Below, piece by piece: positions 52,708 to 61,809 of a DNA stretch of 64,000 bases (its first letter is position 1; each line of letters begins with the position of its first letter). The DNA comes from Deltaproteobacteria bacterium. Its GTDB lineage: Bacteria > Myxococcota > Kuafuiibacteriia > Kuafuiibacteriales > Kuafuiibacteriaceae. The stretch is taken from contig JADJBV010000001.1 of NCBI GenBank assembly GCA_016703535.1, positions 2,718,001-2,782,000 of the forward strand, given 5' to 3'. Both the position numbers and the translations under genes were made by a program. The notes below the pieces were generated by a model. It worked only from the letters and a program-made list of their open reading frames with translations. It was not told the origin of the DNA and did not search any database.

Positions 52708-53829
52708 TCAATCGAGCCCGCGGATCAGGAGTCGGTAGCCCTGGGTGCAGCTTTGGCCGGCGAAGCGGACCACCCGAATGTAGTAGGTGCCCGAGTCGCT
52801 GGCGCCGAAGGCCTCCCCCCACTCCAGCTGCTCCGGCAAAGCGCCGAGGGCGGTGCTGGACGCCAAGGGCACCCGGGCGTTGCAGTCGGCCTCGTTGGCA
52901 TAGAGGTACAGATCGTAGTCGTTGTTGGCCGGGATCTCGGTGAGCTGCAGGAAGATCACCTCTTGATAGGAGTTGCTGTCGTCGGCGTTGAACTTAAAGC
53001 AGTCGACCGGGTCGTCCACCGAGTCGAAGCTGGCCGAGATGGTCACGTCTAGATCGGTGCCTGGCAGCAGCGTGCAGGCGCCGCAGGTGTCGTTGGGTTC
53101 GTAGCCGTCGGGCATCCGTTGATCGTTGCCGTCGCAGTCTTGATCGATGCCGTCGCCGCAGACCTCACCCGATCCGTCGCCCCCCGAACAAGCGCCCCAG
53201 GTGCCGGCCGCTTGGCAGGTTTCGATGCCGACCCCACAGACCCCGTTGCAGGGACGAGTTGAGCCGTTGCAGTCCGGATCGGCGCAGTCGACGAACTCGT
53301 CGCAGTCGTCGTCGACGCCGTCGTTGCAGCTCGACTCCCTTGCCCCGGCCGCGCAGGTGCAGTCCCCTTGGTTGCAGACCTCGTCCGAGTCGCAAGCCCG
53401 GTTGCAGGCGCCGCAGTTGGCGCGGCTGGAGAGGAGATCGACGCAGGCGCCGTCGCAGTTGGTGGTGCCCGAGGGACAAGCGCACTGGCCCCCGACGCAC
53501 ATCCGATCGCCGCTGCAGGGACGATCGCAGGCCCCGCAGTGCCGCCGATCGGTCATCAGATCTGCGCAAGAAGCTCCGCACTCGACGGTGCCCTCTTGGC
53601 AAAGGGCCGCGCAGCGCCCGAGGTCGCAGAAGGTCCCAGAGGGGCAAGCCTGGTTGCAGCGGCCGCAGTGGTTGGGATCGTTGTCGGTGCTGACGCATTC
53701 GCTGCCGCAGACCGAAAGGGGCGGCTCACAAAAGCCCGAGCCCGGGGGCCCGGCGTCCGGGGTGTCACCGGAGCCACAAGCCCCCAAGAGGAGGACCAGG
53801 CCGAGGGCCAGGACGGGCCGGAGGTCCAT
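52708..53829 (-). CDS. Cys-rich lipoprotein with Stig1-like repeats, MopE-like loops and PPC-like domain
   Basis: 373 residues from ATG 53829 (the longer frame to 53874 precedes the signal peptide). Lipobox LLGA-C (C18). The mature part has four repeats of the NHCGRCNQACPSGTFC type (Stig1-like), followed by the motif SSCNDGVDDDCDEFVDCADPDC and a similar DGIDQDCDG, the Asp-rich metal-binding loops of MopE-like proteins. A C-terminal domain of about 115 residues (YEPNDTC ... YYIRVVRF ... GYRLLIRG) resembles pre-peptidase C-terminal (PPC) domains. It is a surface-exposed protein typical of myxobacteria. Function unknown. Confidence 0.8.
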   Translation of the reverse strand: MDLRPVLALGLVLLLGACGSGDTPDAGPPGSGFCEPPLSVCGSECVSTDNDPNHCGRCNQACPSGTFCDLGRCAALCQEGTVECGASCADLMTDRRHCGACDRPCSGDRMCVGGQCACPSGTTNCDGACVDLLSSRANCGACNRACDSDEVCNQGDCTCAAGARESSCNDGVDDDCDEFVDCADPDCNGSTRPCNGVCGVGIETCQAAGTWGACSGGDGSGEVCGDGIDQDCDGNDQRMPDGYEPNDTCGACTLLPGTDLDVTISASFDSVDDPVDCFKFNADDSNSYQEVIFLQLTEIPANNDYDLYLYANEADCNARVPLASSTALGALPEQLEWGEAFGASDSGTYYIRVVRFAGQSCTQGYRLLIRGLD

Positions 53830-53925
53830 CACCCCCTGATTGTCGGTGACGGGCCGGTGAAAAGCGCTCCCCATCCGGCATGTGTCGTATCATGTAGGAG
53901 AGTGTAAGCCAATAGACTGGGGGTC

Positions 53926-55458
53926 GTGAGGCACTGGATCTTCGGCGCGGCGGCTTTTTGGCTCATGGCCTGCGGCGAGGACGCCCCCGTGGCCCCGGCC
54001 GATCCGGGCCCGGTGACCGGGCACGTCGCGGCACTGTCGACCTATCGGGCCGGGCTCGGGACCTTGATCGAGGCCTACGGCACCCAGTTCCCGTCCCCGA
54101 CCGAAGGCCGCCTCTCATTGGTCTTCCGGGGTGAGTTTCGGGGCGACGACGGCCAAGTGAACCCGGTCGAGTTCAGCTCCCCGGTGCGCCGAGTCGACTC
54201 GACCACCCTGCGATGGACCGGCTTTGGCCCCTACCACAACCCCTTCCGCCCCGGCGCCAGCCCCCTCGGCACCATGGCCGGCACCGTCGGCGTTCGGCTC
54301 GAGACCCCAGACGGCCAGATCCAAGATGACGCTGAGCCGCTGGCCCTCACCTTCGAGGTCGGCCCGTCGTTGGTGGTGAAGGAGCTCCAGCCGATCACCG
54401 CCTCCTGCAACGGCGGCGTCCTGCGGGCCTTGGGCGGCGCACCGTACCGGCTGTCGATCGAAGCCCACGGCTTCGTGCCGGCCAGCTACCAGATCGACTT
54501 TTCGGCGCCCAACAGCCCGGTGCGGCCGGTCTCGATCCGCAGCTTGGCCAAGGGCAACTCGATGATGATCGGCGCCCGAGGGGACTTCGTGTTGCCGGAG
54601 GTCCCGAACGGAGTGCCGTCCTACGGCGCGGTGTTGCGGCTTTCGGCCCAAGACGCCGCAGGCAAGGTTTACAGCTCGGTGTTCGGGCTGACGGTGCACC
54701 GGCCGATCGAGGTCTACTACAACGGCAACGTCGAGATCGGCGAGGTGTTGGCGCCGGTGCCGGTCTCCGGTTGTATCCCGGGTGGGCTCAACGGCCGGGA
54801 CGCCGAATACAGCGAGGCCGAAAGTGAGACCCGCAGCCGGGGCTACGACATCAGCTGGAACCAGTCGTGGCTGAGCCAACACACGGTCGAACAAGGGAGC
54901 GGTCAGACCGTGGGCCTCAGCGAAACCAACGGCGTGGGCTTCGCCACGACCGACGGCCGAAGCTTCAGCTTCAGCTTGGGCGGTGAGGTCGGCGGCAGCT
55001 TCGGCCTGTCCGAGCTGGTCTCCTTGGGCGTCAAGACCAACACCACCGTCGGCAACGAACAGAACCAAAGCAACGAGAGCTCGAGCAGCCGCGAGTCGGG
55101 GGTCAACAGCTCCAGCTCCACCACCGAAACCGAGTCTCTCTCCCAGGCCAACGAACAAGGCCAAAGCCGCGGCTTCGCCTGGGAGGTCAGCTCCAGCCAA
55201 CAGATCAGCCGAGGTTTTGGGGGCCGAATCATCGCCGGCAGCTACGGCGTGTTTTATCGCCAGACTTTGCGCCTGGTGCGGCGAGCGGCGATCGTCGCCT
55301 ACAACCAGTGTGGCCACGCCCAGGTGGTGGGCGATGTCGACTTCTCGGACTGGGCTTGGTCCCCAGACCTGGCCCTGGGTCCCGCTTGCCCGCCCTTGCC
55401 CGTCAGCAACCTCCCGGCGGCCTCCTGTTTGGTCCCTCCATGCAGCAACGGCTCTTGA
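53926..55458 (+). CDS. Lipoprotein with Ser/Asn-rich alternating beta region (possible aerolysin-like fold)
   Basis: 510 residues from GTG 53926; lipobox LMA-C (C16). The first ~280 residues look like Ig-like beta domains. Residues about 290-445 have a long run of alternating small polar residues (SQHTVEQGSGQTVGLSETNG, SFSFSLGGEVGGSFGLSELV, NQSNESSSSRESGVNSSSST, ETESLSQANEQGQSRGFAWE) and close with GSYGVFYRQTLRLVRRAAIVAYN. That pattern resembles the insertion and twisted-strand regions of aerolysin-type pore-forming proteins, but no family motif proves it. It heads an operon with four following genes that overlap or abut. Confidence 0.62.
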   Translation: MRHWIFGAAAFWLMACGEDAPVAPADPGPVTGHVAALSTYRAGLGTLIEAYGTQFPSPTEGRLSLVFRGEFRGDDGQVNPVEFSSPVRRVDSTTLRWTGFGPYHNPFRPGASPLGTMAGTVGVRLETPDGQIQDDAEPLALTFEVGPSLVVKELQPITASCNGGVLRALGGAPYRLSIEAHGFVPASYQIDFSAPNSPVRPVSIRSLAKGNSMMIGARGDFVLPEVPNGVPSYGAVLRLSAQDAAGKVYSSVFGLTVHRPIEVYYNGNVEIGEVLAPVPVSGCIPGGLNGRDAEYSEAESETRSRGYDISWNQSWLSQHTVEQGSGQTVGLSETNGVGFATTDGRSFSFSLGGEVGGSFGLSELVSLGVKTNTTVGNEQNQSNESSSSRESGVNSSSSTTETESLSQANEQGQSRGFAWEVSSSQQISRGFGGRIIAGSYGVFYRQTLRLVRRAAIVAYNQCGHAQVVGDVDFSDWAWSPDLALGPACPPLPVSNLPAASCLVPPCSNGS

Positions 55459-56303
55459 GCCTGGGCGCCTTGGCCCTTTGGGCCTTTGCCTGCGGAGATC
55501 CGATGGTGGAGCGCCCGGACGTGGGCATCTTCGCGAGCGACGCTGGGGCCCAGGTGCCCGATCCGCCGCGGGTGGATCCGGTGCCGGCGCGCCAACCCTA
55601 TTCGGTGTTGACCATCCGGGGGCAGGCCCGGGCCCGCCGGGTGTTGGTCGAACCCGAAGGCGGCAACACCGTCTCCACCACGGTGCTCGGCAGCGACGGC
55701 AGCTTCTGTTTGGACTATCCCTTGCCCCGGCCGGCCCGCTACCGCTTCGTGGCCTACGCCCTCGACGAGCTGCTCTCGGGGCCCAGCGCCGCCTTTGAGG
55801 TGGTCTACGACGAAACCGCACCCCCGATCCCGGGTGCTCAGACGTGTTCGGGCGCGGACCCCGCGGGGTGTGGCGCCATCGAGTTGTGCGACAACGGCCG
55901 AGATGACGACTGCGATCAGCGGATCGACCTGGCCGACCCCGGCTGCCAAGCCTGTCAAGACGACCTGCTCGAACCCAACGACACCGTCGCCTCCGCCACC
56001 CGGATCTTGGCCGATCGACAGGAGCCCCTCCAGATCTGCCCGGACAACGACGACTGGTACCTGATCGCGGCCCGGGCCGGCGAGACCTTTACGGTCCGCA
56101 CCTTGTTCACCCACGTCGAGGGCAACCTGGATCTCACCCTCTACAGCCCCAATCGCCGCACCATCTTGGGCCGGGGCAACGGGGTCCTCGACGCCGAGAC
56201 CATCACCCACACCGCCACCGCCACCGGCGAATATCCGGTCCGGGTCTACGGTGAAGGCGGCACCGCCAACGGCTACGCCCTCGAGCTCAACTTCGAGCCA
56301 TGA
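55440..56303 (+). CDS. Lipoprotein with MopE-like loop and PPC-like domain
   Basis: 287 residues; lipobox WAFA-C (C18). A short beta domain is followed by ELCDNGRDDDCDQRIDLADPGC, an Asp-rich loop flanked by Cys of the MopE putative metal-binding type. The C-terminal ~110 residues (LLEPNDTVASATRI ... DDWYLIAARAGETFTVRTLF ... YPVRVYGEGG) are a PPC-like domain. It overlaps the preceding gene by 19 bases and the following gene by 4. It shares architecture with the lipoprotein at 52708, so both are probably envelope proteins of one kind. Confidence 0.78.
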   Translation: MQQRLLSLGALALWAFACGDPMVERPDVGIFASDAGAQVPDPPRVDPVPARQPYSVLTIRGQARARRVLVEPEGGNTVSTTVLGSDGSFCLDYPLPRPARYRFVAYALDELLSGPSAAFEVVYDETAPPIPGAQTCSGADPAGCGAIELCDNGRDDDCDQRIDLADPGCQACQDDLLEPNDTVASATRILADRQEPLQICPDNDDWYLIAARAGETFTVRTLFTHVEGNLDLTLYSPNRRTILGRGNGVLDAETITHTATATGEYPVRVYGEGGTANGYALELNFEP

Positions 56304-58165
56304 TCACCTGGGCCCTGCTGGTCGGCGCCGGCGTGCTCCTGGGCGAAACGCCCCTGCCCGAGTGGCAGTGGCGCCCGATCTTGACCGTCCCTCGATCCGG
56401 CGGACGCCTGCGGGCAGTGACCGTCGATCCCGCGAACCCCGAGGTGGTCTACGTGGGCACCGAAGAGGGTTCGGTGCTTCGGACCAAAGATGGGGGCCTC
56501 ACTTGGGAAGAGCTGGGCCTCCAACCTTCGGTGACCTACGAACGGAGCTTGGGCCTCCACGTCCCGGGCCTGCCCGAGTTGGGCGCCGAGACCCCCAACA
56601 ACTTCTTCACCAGCGTCGACCCGCCCAACTTCGTCGGCGGGGATCGGGTTTCGGTGGGTTCGGTGGCCGATCCCTTCGAGGTCCGGCCCAGCTTCTTCTA
56701 CGCCGAGTTTTTGGTGCGCACCCCCGAGGTCGAACAAGAACTCCTCGACGACGCCATCGCCAGTCGGATCGACGAGACCTTGCCGGTGAAGCGGATCGCC
56801 CTCTGCCCGGGCGGCCGTTATCCGTTGATGATCGCCACCTACAGCGACGTCTTCGGCTCCGACGACGACGGCCAAACCTTCGTCCGGCTCTTCGCCAACC
56901 CCGGCATGTTGGCGATCAACTCCTTGGTCTGTTCGCCCCAAGATCCGAACCTCCTGGCGGTCGGCACCGAGGTCGGGCTTTTTGTCTCCAAGGACGGCGG
57001 CTTGGCCTTTCAACAAGACCTCGAGGCCTGGCCCGGCCAGTCGGCGACCGCCATCAACTTCGGGCCTCGCGCGGATGGCCGAGGCAACCGGCTCTATTCG
57101 GCGGCGGGCTCCGAGTTGTACGGCGGCGACTTCGACGCGCCCGGGGGCCTGGCCTACCTCTATCCCCAAGACGACGTGTCGACCGCCCCGTGGACCGAGA
57201 TCGGCTCGATCGGCACCACCAAAGATGGCCAGGTGTGGTTGGCGACCTCGGACGGCGTGCGGCATTCGGCCGACTACGGCCAGACCTTTCGCAACGTGGC
57301 GCCGGAGCTTTTGGGCCGGCAACTCGCCGAACAGGTGGCGATCGGCGTCGGCGAGGCCGGACAAGAGCGGGTGGCGGTGATGATCAACAACGCCCCTCAA
57401 TCCACCGAAGGCGTCGAGGTCGGCGGCCTGCAGGACTCGGTGGTCTACGTGAGCGACGATCGCGGCGAAAGTTGGCAGCCCTTCTTCTTTGGCCTCTCCC
57501 GGCGCCGGCTCCGGCAGCTCGCGACCTTGCCGCCCAAGGCGGGACGCCCCGGGGGCTGGTGGTTGGCGACCAGCGGTGAACTCTGGACCACCTACCCGGC
57601 CCGCGCCGAGGCCACGATCGATCGGGCCGCCCAACGCAAGGCCCGAGCCAAGCTGAAGGTGATGCCCAACCTGGGCCAGGTGTTGGAGACGACGCTGCAG
57701 CACCTGAAGCTCGACAACTCCCACTTGGCGGGCTTGGCCGAGGCCCACCGCAACCTGAACTGGTTCCCGCGGCTGGATCTCTCCGTCAGCTACGGCGGGC
57801 GGGCCTTCGTCGGCGCCGAACGGTTGGCCTTCGACGTCTCTCGGGCTTCGCAGGCGATCGATCCGGGCTCGGACCAGCGACAACTTTTGGTGTTCGTCCA
57901 GGCCTTTTGGGAGCTCAACGACACCCAACTCTTCACCGAAGAGGTGGGCGGCACCCGGGAGTCTCTCCACACCTTGCGCAACCAGTTGGCCCACGCCGCC
58001 GAAGACGCCTACGACGAACGCCGCACTTTACTCCTGCGTCTCGAGCGTGGCCTGGGGGACCCGGCGGCCGTCGCCGGCATCGAGGATCGGATCGAGGCCC
58101 TCGAGGTGATGTTGAATGTCTGGATGGGCGAGCCGCTGGTGGCGGCCGCCGAGGAGCGACCATGA
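56300..58165 (+). CDS. BNR/sortilin-type beta-propeller protein
   Basis: 621 residues with a short signal-like N-terminus. BNR-type propeller blades are visible as repeated VDPANPEVVYVGTEEGSVLRTKDGGLTWEE-like units. Examples are RTKDGGLTWE, GSDDDGQTFVRLF, VSKDGGLAFQQ, HSADYGQTFRNV and VSDDRGESWQPFF. The last ~170 residues are helical and contain TLQHLKLDNSHLAGLAEAHRNLNWFPRLDLSVSYGG. That resembles the outer-membrane assembly or porin-associated end of such proteins. Function is not known; propellers of this type bind sugars or proteins. It overlaps both neighbours by four bases. Confidence 0.78.
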   Translation: MITWALLVGAGVLLGETPLPEWQWRPILTVPRSGGRLRAVTVDPANPEVVYVGTEEGSVLRTKDGGLTWEELGLQPSVTYERSLGLHVPGLPELGAETPNNFFTSVDPPNFVGGDRVSVGSVADPFEVRPSFFYAEFLVRTPEVEQELLDDAIASRIDETLPVKRIALCPGGRYPLMIATYSDVFGSDDDGQTFVRLFANPGMLAINSLVCSPQDPNLLAVGTEVGLFVSKDGGLAFQQDLEAWPGQSATAINFGPRADGRGNRLYSAAGSELYGGDFDAPGGLAYLYPQDDVSTAPWTEIGSIGTTKDGQVWLATSDGVRHSADYGQTFRNVAPELLGRQLAEQVAIGVGEAGQERVAVMINNAPQSTEGVEVGGLQDSVVYVSDDRGESWQPFFFGLSRRRLRQLATLPPKAGRPGGWWLATSGELWTTYPARAEATIDRAAQRKARAKLKVMPNLGQVLETTLQHLKLDNSHLAGLAEAHRNLNWFPRLDLSVSYGGRAFVGAERLAFDVSRASQAIDPGSDQRQLLVFVQAFWELNDTQLFTEEVGGTRESLHTLRNQLAHAAEDAYDERRTLLLRLERGLGDPAAVAGIEDRIEALEVMLNVWMGEPLVAAAEERP

Positions 58166-58764
58166 GAGCAACTTTGTTTTTGGTGGGTGGCCTGCTGATC
58201 CTCGGGGCCGACCCGGCCTGGGCGGAGCCCGACGGTTTGGCCTTGGCCAAGGCCCGCTTCGAGAAGGAGCCGAAGGTGGCCCAGGTGGTGGACGTGGCCC
58301 TCCGGTACTTTCGGGTGCACCCCGAGGTGATGGACGAGCTGCGCAGCAAGTCCCACACCCGAGCCTTTTTGCCGCTGTTGGCGACGGGCTTTCGCTTCGA
58401 TGACGATCGTTACGCCCGGGTCGAAACCCAACGCCCGGATCCCAACCTGAACATCGACGAAACCACCAACACTCGGCAAAACGCGATCTCGGTGGGTGCG
58501 GTCTGGGATCTGCGGGAGCTGGTGTTCAACCCGGCCGAGGTCCAGATCTACGGCCTGATCGGCGTGCAGCGGGACATCATGCTGGAGGCGACCCGCACCT
58601 ACTACCTGAGGAAGCAGCTGGTGCTGCGCAAGTTGTACAAGCCGGTGGAAGATCCGATGGCCGCGGCGGCCCTGGACATGCGCATCGACGAGTTCACCGC
58701 CATCTTGGACGTGTTGACCGGCGGCTGGTTCTCCAAGCAGCAGAGCGGTATACAGGCCGAGTGA
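58162..58764 (+). CDS. Periplasmic protein, unknown
   Basis: 200 residues with signal peptide (ADPAWA, then EPDGLALAKARF). The mature protein starts helical (KVAQVVDVALRYFRVHPEVMDELRSKSH), continues with a beta-like stretch (NAISVGAVWDLRELVFNPAEV) and ends in helices (ATRTYYLRKQLVLRKLYKPVEDPMAAAALDMRIDEFTAILDVLTGGW). The last part resembles the helical end of the propeller protein before it, which suggests they pair. No family is recognised. It overlaps the propeller gene and the amidase gene, so is co-translated. Confidence 0.72.
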   Translation: MRATLFLVGGLLILGADPAWAEPDGLALAKARFEKEPKVAQVVDVALRYFRVHPEVMDELRSKSHTRAFLPLLATGFRFDDDRYARVETQRPDPNLNIDETTNTRQNAISVGAVWDLRELVFNPAEVQIYGLIGVQRDIMLEATRTYYLRKQLVLRKLYKPVEDPMAAAALDMRIDEFTAILDVLTGGWFSKQQSGIQAE

Positions 58765-60182
58765 AAGAGCTCTTGGCCCTCGACGCCACCGCCCAAGCCG
58801 AAAAAGTCCGAAGCAAAGAGGTCTCGCCCAAGGAGTTGGTCGAGGCCAGCATCGACGCCATCGAACGCGTCAACCCCCAGCTCAACTGCGTGATCCTGAA
58901 GCGCTACGAGACGGCCCGGGCCGCGGCGCAAGGCAACTTGCCGGACGGTCCCTTCCGGGGTGTGCCCTTCCTCCTCAAGGACATCTTCGGCCCCGAGGCC
59001 GGCGTGACCATGACCATGGGCTGTCGGGCCCTCAAGGACCACGTGGCGGAGCGGGACAGCGTGCTCACCGAACGTTATCGGGCCGCGGGCCTGATCTTCC
59101 TCGGCCGCACCAACGCTCCTGAGCTCGGCATCTTGCCGACCACCGAACCCGCGCTTTTTGGCGCCTGCAAGAACCCTTGGGATCTCTCACGCAGCACCGG
59201 CGGCTCGTCGGGCGGCGCGGCGGCGGCGGTGGCGGCCGGACTGGTGCCCTTCGCCCACGCCAACGACGGCGGCGGCTCCATCCGCATCCCGGCCTCCTGT
59301 TGTGGGCTCTTTGGCCTCAAGCCGACCCGGGGCCGGACCACCTTGGGCCCCGAGGTCGGCGACGTGATGAGCGGCCTGGTCGCCGAACACGCGGTGACCC
59401 GTACGGTGCGGGACAGCGCCGCCTTGTTGGACGCGGTGCATGGGCCCAGCCCGGGCGATCCGTACTTTGCTCCGCCGCCGGCTCGGCCCTATCGAGAGGA
59501 GCTCGGCCAAAACCCGGGGCGTTTGCGCATCGCCTTGATCAAGACCTCACCCCTCGGCCTCCCGGTCGACCCCGGGTGCATCGAGGCGGTCGAGGACACC
59601 GCCAAGTTGTTGGAGAGCCTCGGGCACCACGTGGAAGAGGCCGGGCCAGCGATCGACGGTATCGAGCTGCAGCGGCACTTCCTCAACGTCTGGGCCGCCG
59701 GGAACGGAGCCTTGGTGGAGATGATCAAGGAGCAGGTCCAGGATCTGCCGCCGGATCCCTTCGAGCCCTTGACCTTGGCCCTGGCCCAGATGGGCCAAGG
59801 CACCACCGGCACCCAATACCTCCAGTCGGTGGGTTATCTACAGCGCCTGGCCCGGACCATCGCCGAGTTCATGCGCAACTTTGATCTGCTCCTGACCCCC
59901 ACCTTGGCCGAACCGCCGCTGCTTTTGGGTGAACTCGACTCACCCGCCGACGATCCGCTCCGGGGCCTGATGCGGGCCGCCGGCTACACGCCCTTTACGC
60001 CGATCGCCAACGCGACCGGCCAACCCGCCATGTCCGTGCCGCTCCATATGCAAGCTGGCTTGCCGATCGGCAGCCACTTCGTCGCCCGTTACGGAGACGA
60101 AGCCACCCTCTTCCGCCTGGCCGCCCAGCTGGAGCAAGCCCGGCCTTGGTCCCACCTGCGGCCACCCCACTCCGCAGCCTGA
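58761..60182 (+). CDS. Amidase signature family enzyme
   Basis: 473 residues from GTG 58761. The amidase-signature triad is present: Lys in PFLLKDIFG, cis-Ser in STGGSSGGAAAAVAAG and the nucleophile Ser in NDGGGSIRIPASCCGLFGLKPTRGR. The length is usual for the family. It hydrolyses an amide or ester; the substrate cannot be read. There is no signal peptide. It closes the envelope operon, overlapping the previous stop (GTGA). Its stop is followed within 10 bases by inverted repeat element B. Confidence 0.92.
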   Translation: MKELLALDATAQAEKVRSKEVSPKELVEASIDAIERVNPQLNCVILKRYETARAAAQGNLPDGPFRGVPFLLKDIFGPEAGVTMTMGCRALKDHVAERDSVLTERYRAAGLIFLGRTNAPELGILPTTEPALFGACKNPWDLSRSTGGSSGGAAAAVAAGLVPFAHANDGGGSIRIPASCCGLFGLKPTRGRTTLGPEVGDVMSGLVAEHAVTRTVRDSAALLDAVHGPSPGDPYFAPPPARPYREELGQNPGRLRIALIKTSPLGLPVDPGCIEAVEDTAKLLESLGHHVEEAGPAIDGIELQRHFLNVWAAGNGALVEMIKEQVQDLPPDPFEPLTLALAQMGQGTTGTQYLQSVGYLQRLARTIAEFMRNFDLLLTPTLAEPPLLLGELDSPADDPLRGLMRAAGYTPFTPIANATGQPAMSVPLHMQAGLPIGSHFVARYGDEATLFRLAAQLEQARPWSHLRPPHSAA

Positions 60183-60189
60183 TCACCCC

Positions 60190-60305
60190 GTGAACGTGAG
60201 CGTGGCCGTGGCCGTGAACGATCCGCAACCGCCTTCGTCGGACCGCCCAGCGTTCGGAGGTTCGGCCACGGCCACGGCCACGGCCACGCCCACGCCCACG
60301 TCTAC
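60190..60305 (+). repeat. Hexamer-built inverted repeat element, copy B
   Basis: 116-base element between convergent genes, related to copy A. The left arm is built from GTGAAC, GTGAGC, GTGGCC, GTGGCC and GTGAAC (60190-60219), followed by GATCCG. The right arm has four GGCCAC units (60264-60287), two GCCCAC units (60288-60299) and GTCTAC (60300-60305). The two GTGGCC units (60202-60213) pair perfectly with the GGCCAC units. Copies A and B also share GATCCG-CA-CCGCC-like sequence inside the left arm and GTTCGGCCACGGCCAC at the start of the right arm. The minus-strand kinase gene stops inside the right end (60302). Confidence 0.68.
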
Positions 60306-61759
60306 GTTTTCGGATTCGGAGATGAGAGGCAGGCGGCTTGGCCCCGGCGGGGATCTTCGGGCCAGTCGGGGTCCAGGCCTTCGAAGTAGGCGCTGGCGTA
60401 TTTGCGGCAGTCCAAGGACGAGCCGATCTGGGTCCACAACGACACCAAACCAAAGCCGATGCGGTTCAGGAACACCGCGTCCGACGGCATGTTCAGTTTG
60501 AACAGGTTCGGATTTTCCGTGAACATCAGGCGGAAGGTGTCTTGGGGCCCGTGGGCCGCGAAGTGGTAGGGGCCTTCGGTCAGGTACGGCAAATAGAGGT
60601 ACCGCATCAGATCTCGGAAGGCCTCTTTGTCGTAGTTGGTCTCGGGCGCCACGAACCCCATCTGCACCGCCAGGCGATGGAGCGCCGGCCGATCGTCTTC
60701 GAAGGTGGCCCGGCACAAGGCCACCCACTCCACGAGGCGTTCGCTCGGGTAACGGCGGGCGCAGCCGTAGTCCAAAAACACCACCTGGCCGTTCTCCATG
60801 AACAGGTAGTTGCCGGGGTGGGGATCACAGTTGAAGAGGCCGTCCAGATAAAAAGCCCCGATGTAGAAGCGGTAGAAGAGCCGGGTGACCAAGTTCCGGG
60901 CCGCCTCGTCCGGGTTGCCCTCGAGCCACTGATAAAACGACTTCCCCGGATAGTAGGTGGTCACCAAAACCCGGCGCGTGGAGAGCTCCCGATGCACCTT
61001 GGGCACCACGATGTGGGGGTGGCCGACGAAGCGCTGTCGGTAGGCCTCTTGGTATTCGGCCTCCTTGAGGTAGTTGCACTCGTCGAGGAACCGTTCTTCT
61101 AGCTCCCGCAAGATGGCCTCGGCGTCGGTGCGGAAGAACAACATCCCCTTCATCAACCCGATGATCCGGGCGTTCTTGAGATCGGCCTGCATCGCTTGAT
61201 CGATGCCCGGGTACTGGACCTTCACCGCCACCATGGTCCCGTCGGCCAAACGACCTCGATGAACCTGGCCGATGCTGGCCGCGCCGATCGGCTTGTCTTC
61301 CAGGTCGAGGAGCAGCGCCCGCTTTTCCCCCAACTCTTGCTGGAGCACGGCCTCGACCTCGGACAAGGCCATCGGCGGCGCGTCCCGTTGCAGTAAGGTC
61401 AGGACCTTTCGGGCTTCAGGGGGCAAGGCGTCGTCCAGGTAACTCAACATCTGGCCGAGCTTCATGGTCAGCCCGCGCATCTGGGAGAAGGTCTCCAGCA
61501 TCTCCAGCGCCAGCTCCATGCCAGCCCCGGACGTTTCGCCGCCCACCGCTCCTTTGGCCTTGGCGGCCAACATCTTGCCGCCACCCTTCACCGCCAGCTT
61601 GGACAACTCCATCGCTCGGCCCAGGCGCCCGGTCTTCAGGCGCTCCGCTTCACCGGACAAGACCCGGGTCAGGGCCGACTTGGCCCGCTCTGAAAGTTGA
61701 TCGCCGAAGAGCGGCAGGAGGTGCGCGGGGAGGCGCGGGCCCGGATCGTCTTTGCCCAC
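60302..61759 (-). CDS. UbiB/ABC1-like atypical kinase
   Basis: 485 residues from GTG 61759. The ABC1/ADCK signature is complete. It has a KxGQ-like LTMKLGQMLS, the ALA-type glycine loop IGAASIGQVHRG, VAVKVQYPG (lysine), ECNYLKEAEYQ, FNCDPHPGNYL (catalytic) and VFLDYGCAR. Proteins of this group support quinone or lipid metabolism through ATPase activity. The C-terminal ~25 residues (DPDWPEDPRRGQAACLSSPNPKT) look unlike the family, and the last few codons lie within inverted repeat B. This suggests that the element reshaped the gene end. It follows the response regulator gene by 50 bases. Confidence 0.9.
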   Translation of the reverse strand: MGKDDPGPRLPAHLLPLFGDQLSERAKSALTRVLSGEAERLKTGRLGRAMELSKLAVKGGGKMLAAKAKGAVGGETSGAGMELALEMLETFSQMRGLTMKLGQMLSYLDDALPPEARKVLTLLQRDAPPMALSEVEAVLQQELGEKRALLLDLEDKPIGAASIGQVHRGRLADGTMVAVKVQYPGIDQAMQADLKNARIIGLMKGMLFFRTDAEAILRELEERFLDECNYLKEAEYQEAYRQRFVGHPHIVVPKVHRELSTRRVLVTTYYPGKSFYQWLEGNPDEAARNLVTRLFYRFYIGAFYLDGLFNCDPHPGNYLFMENGQVVFLDYGCARRYPSERLVEWVALCRATFEDDRPALHRLAVQMGFVAPETNYDKEAFRDLMRYLYLPYLTEGPYHFAAHGPQDTFRLMFTENPNLFKLNMPSDAVFLNRIGFGLVSLWTQIGSSLDCRKYASAYFEGLDPDWPEDPRRGQAACLSSPNPKT

Positions 61760-61809
61760 CCGGGGTCTTTAGTACGAGCGGACGGGGTTGGCGAGGGGCA
61801 AGGGCGAGG

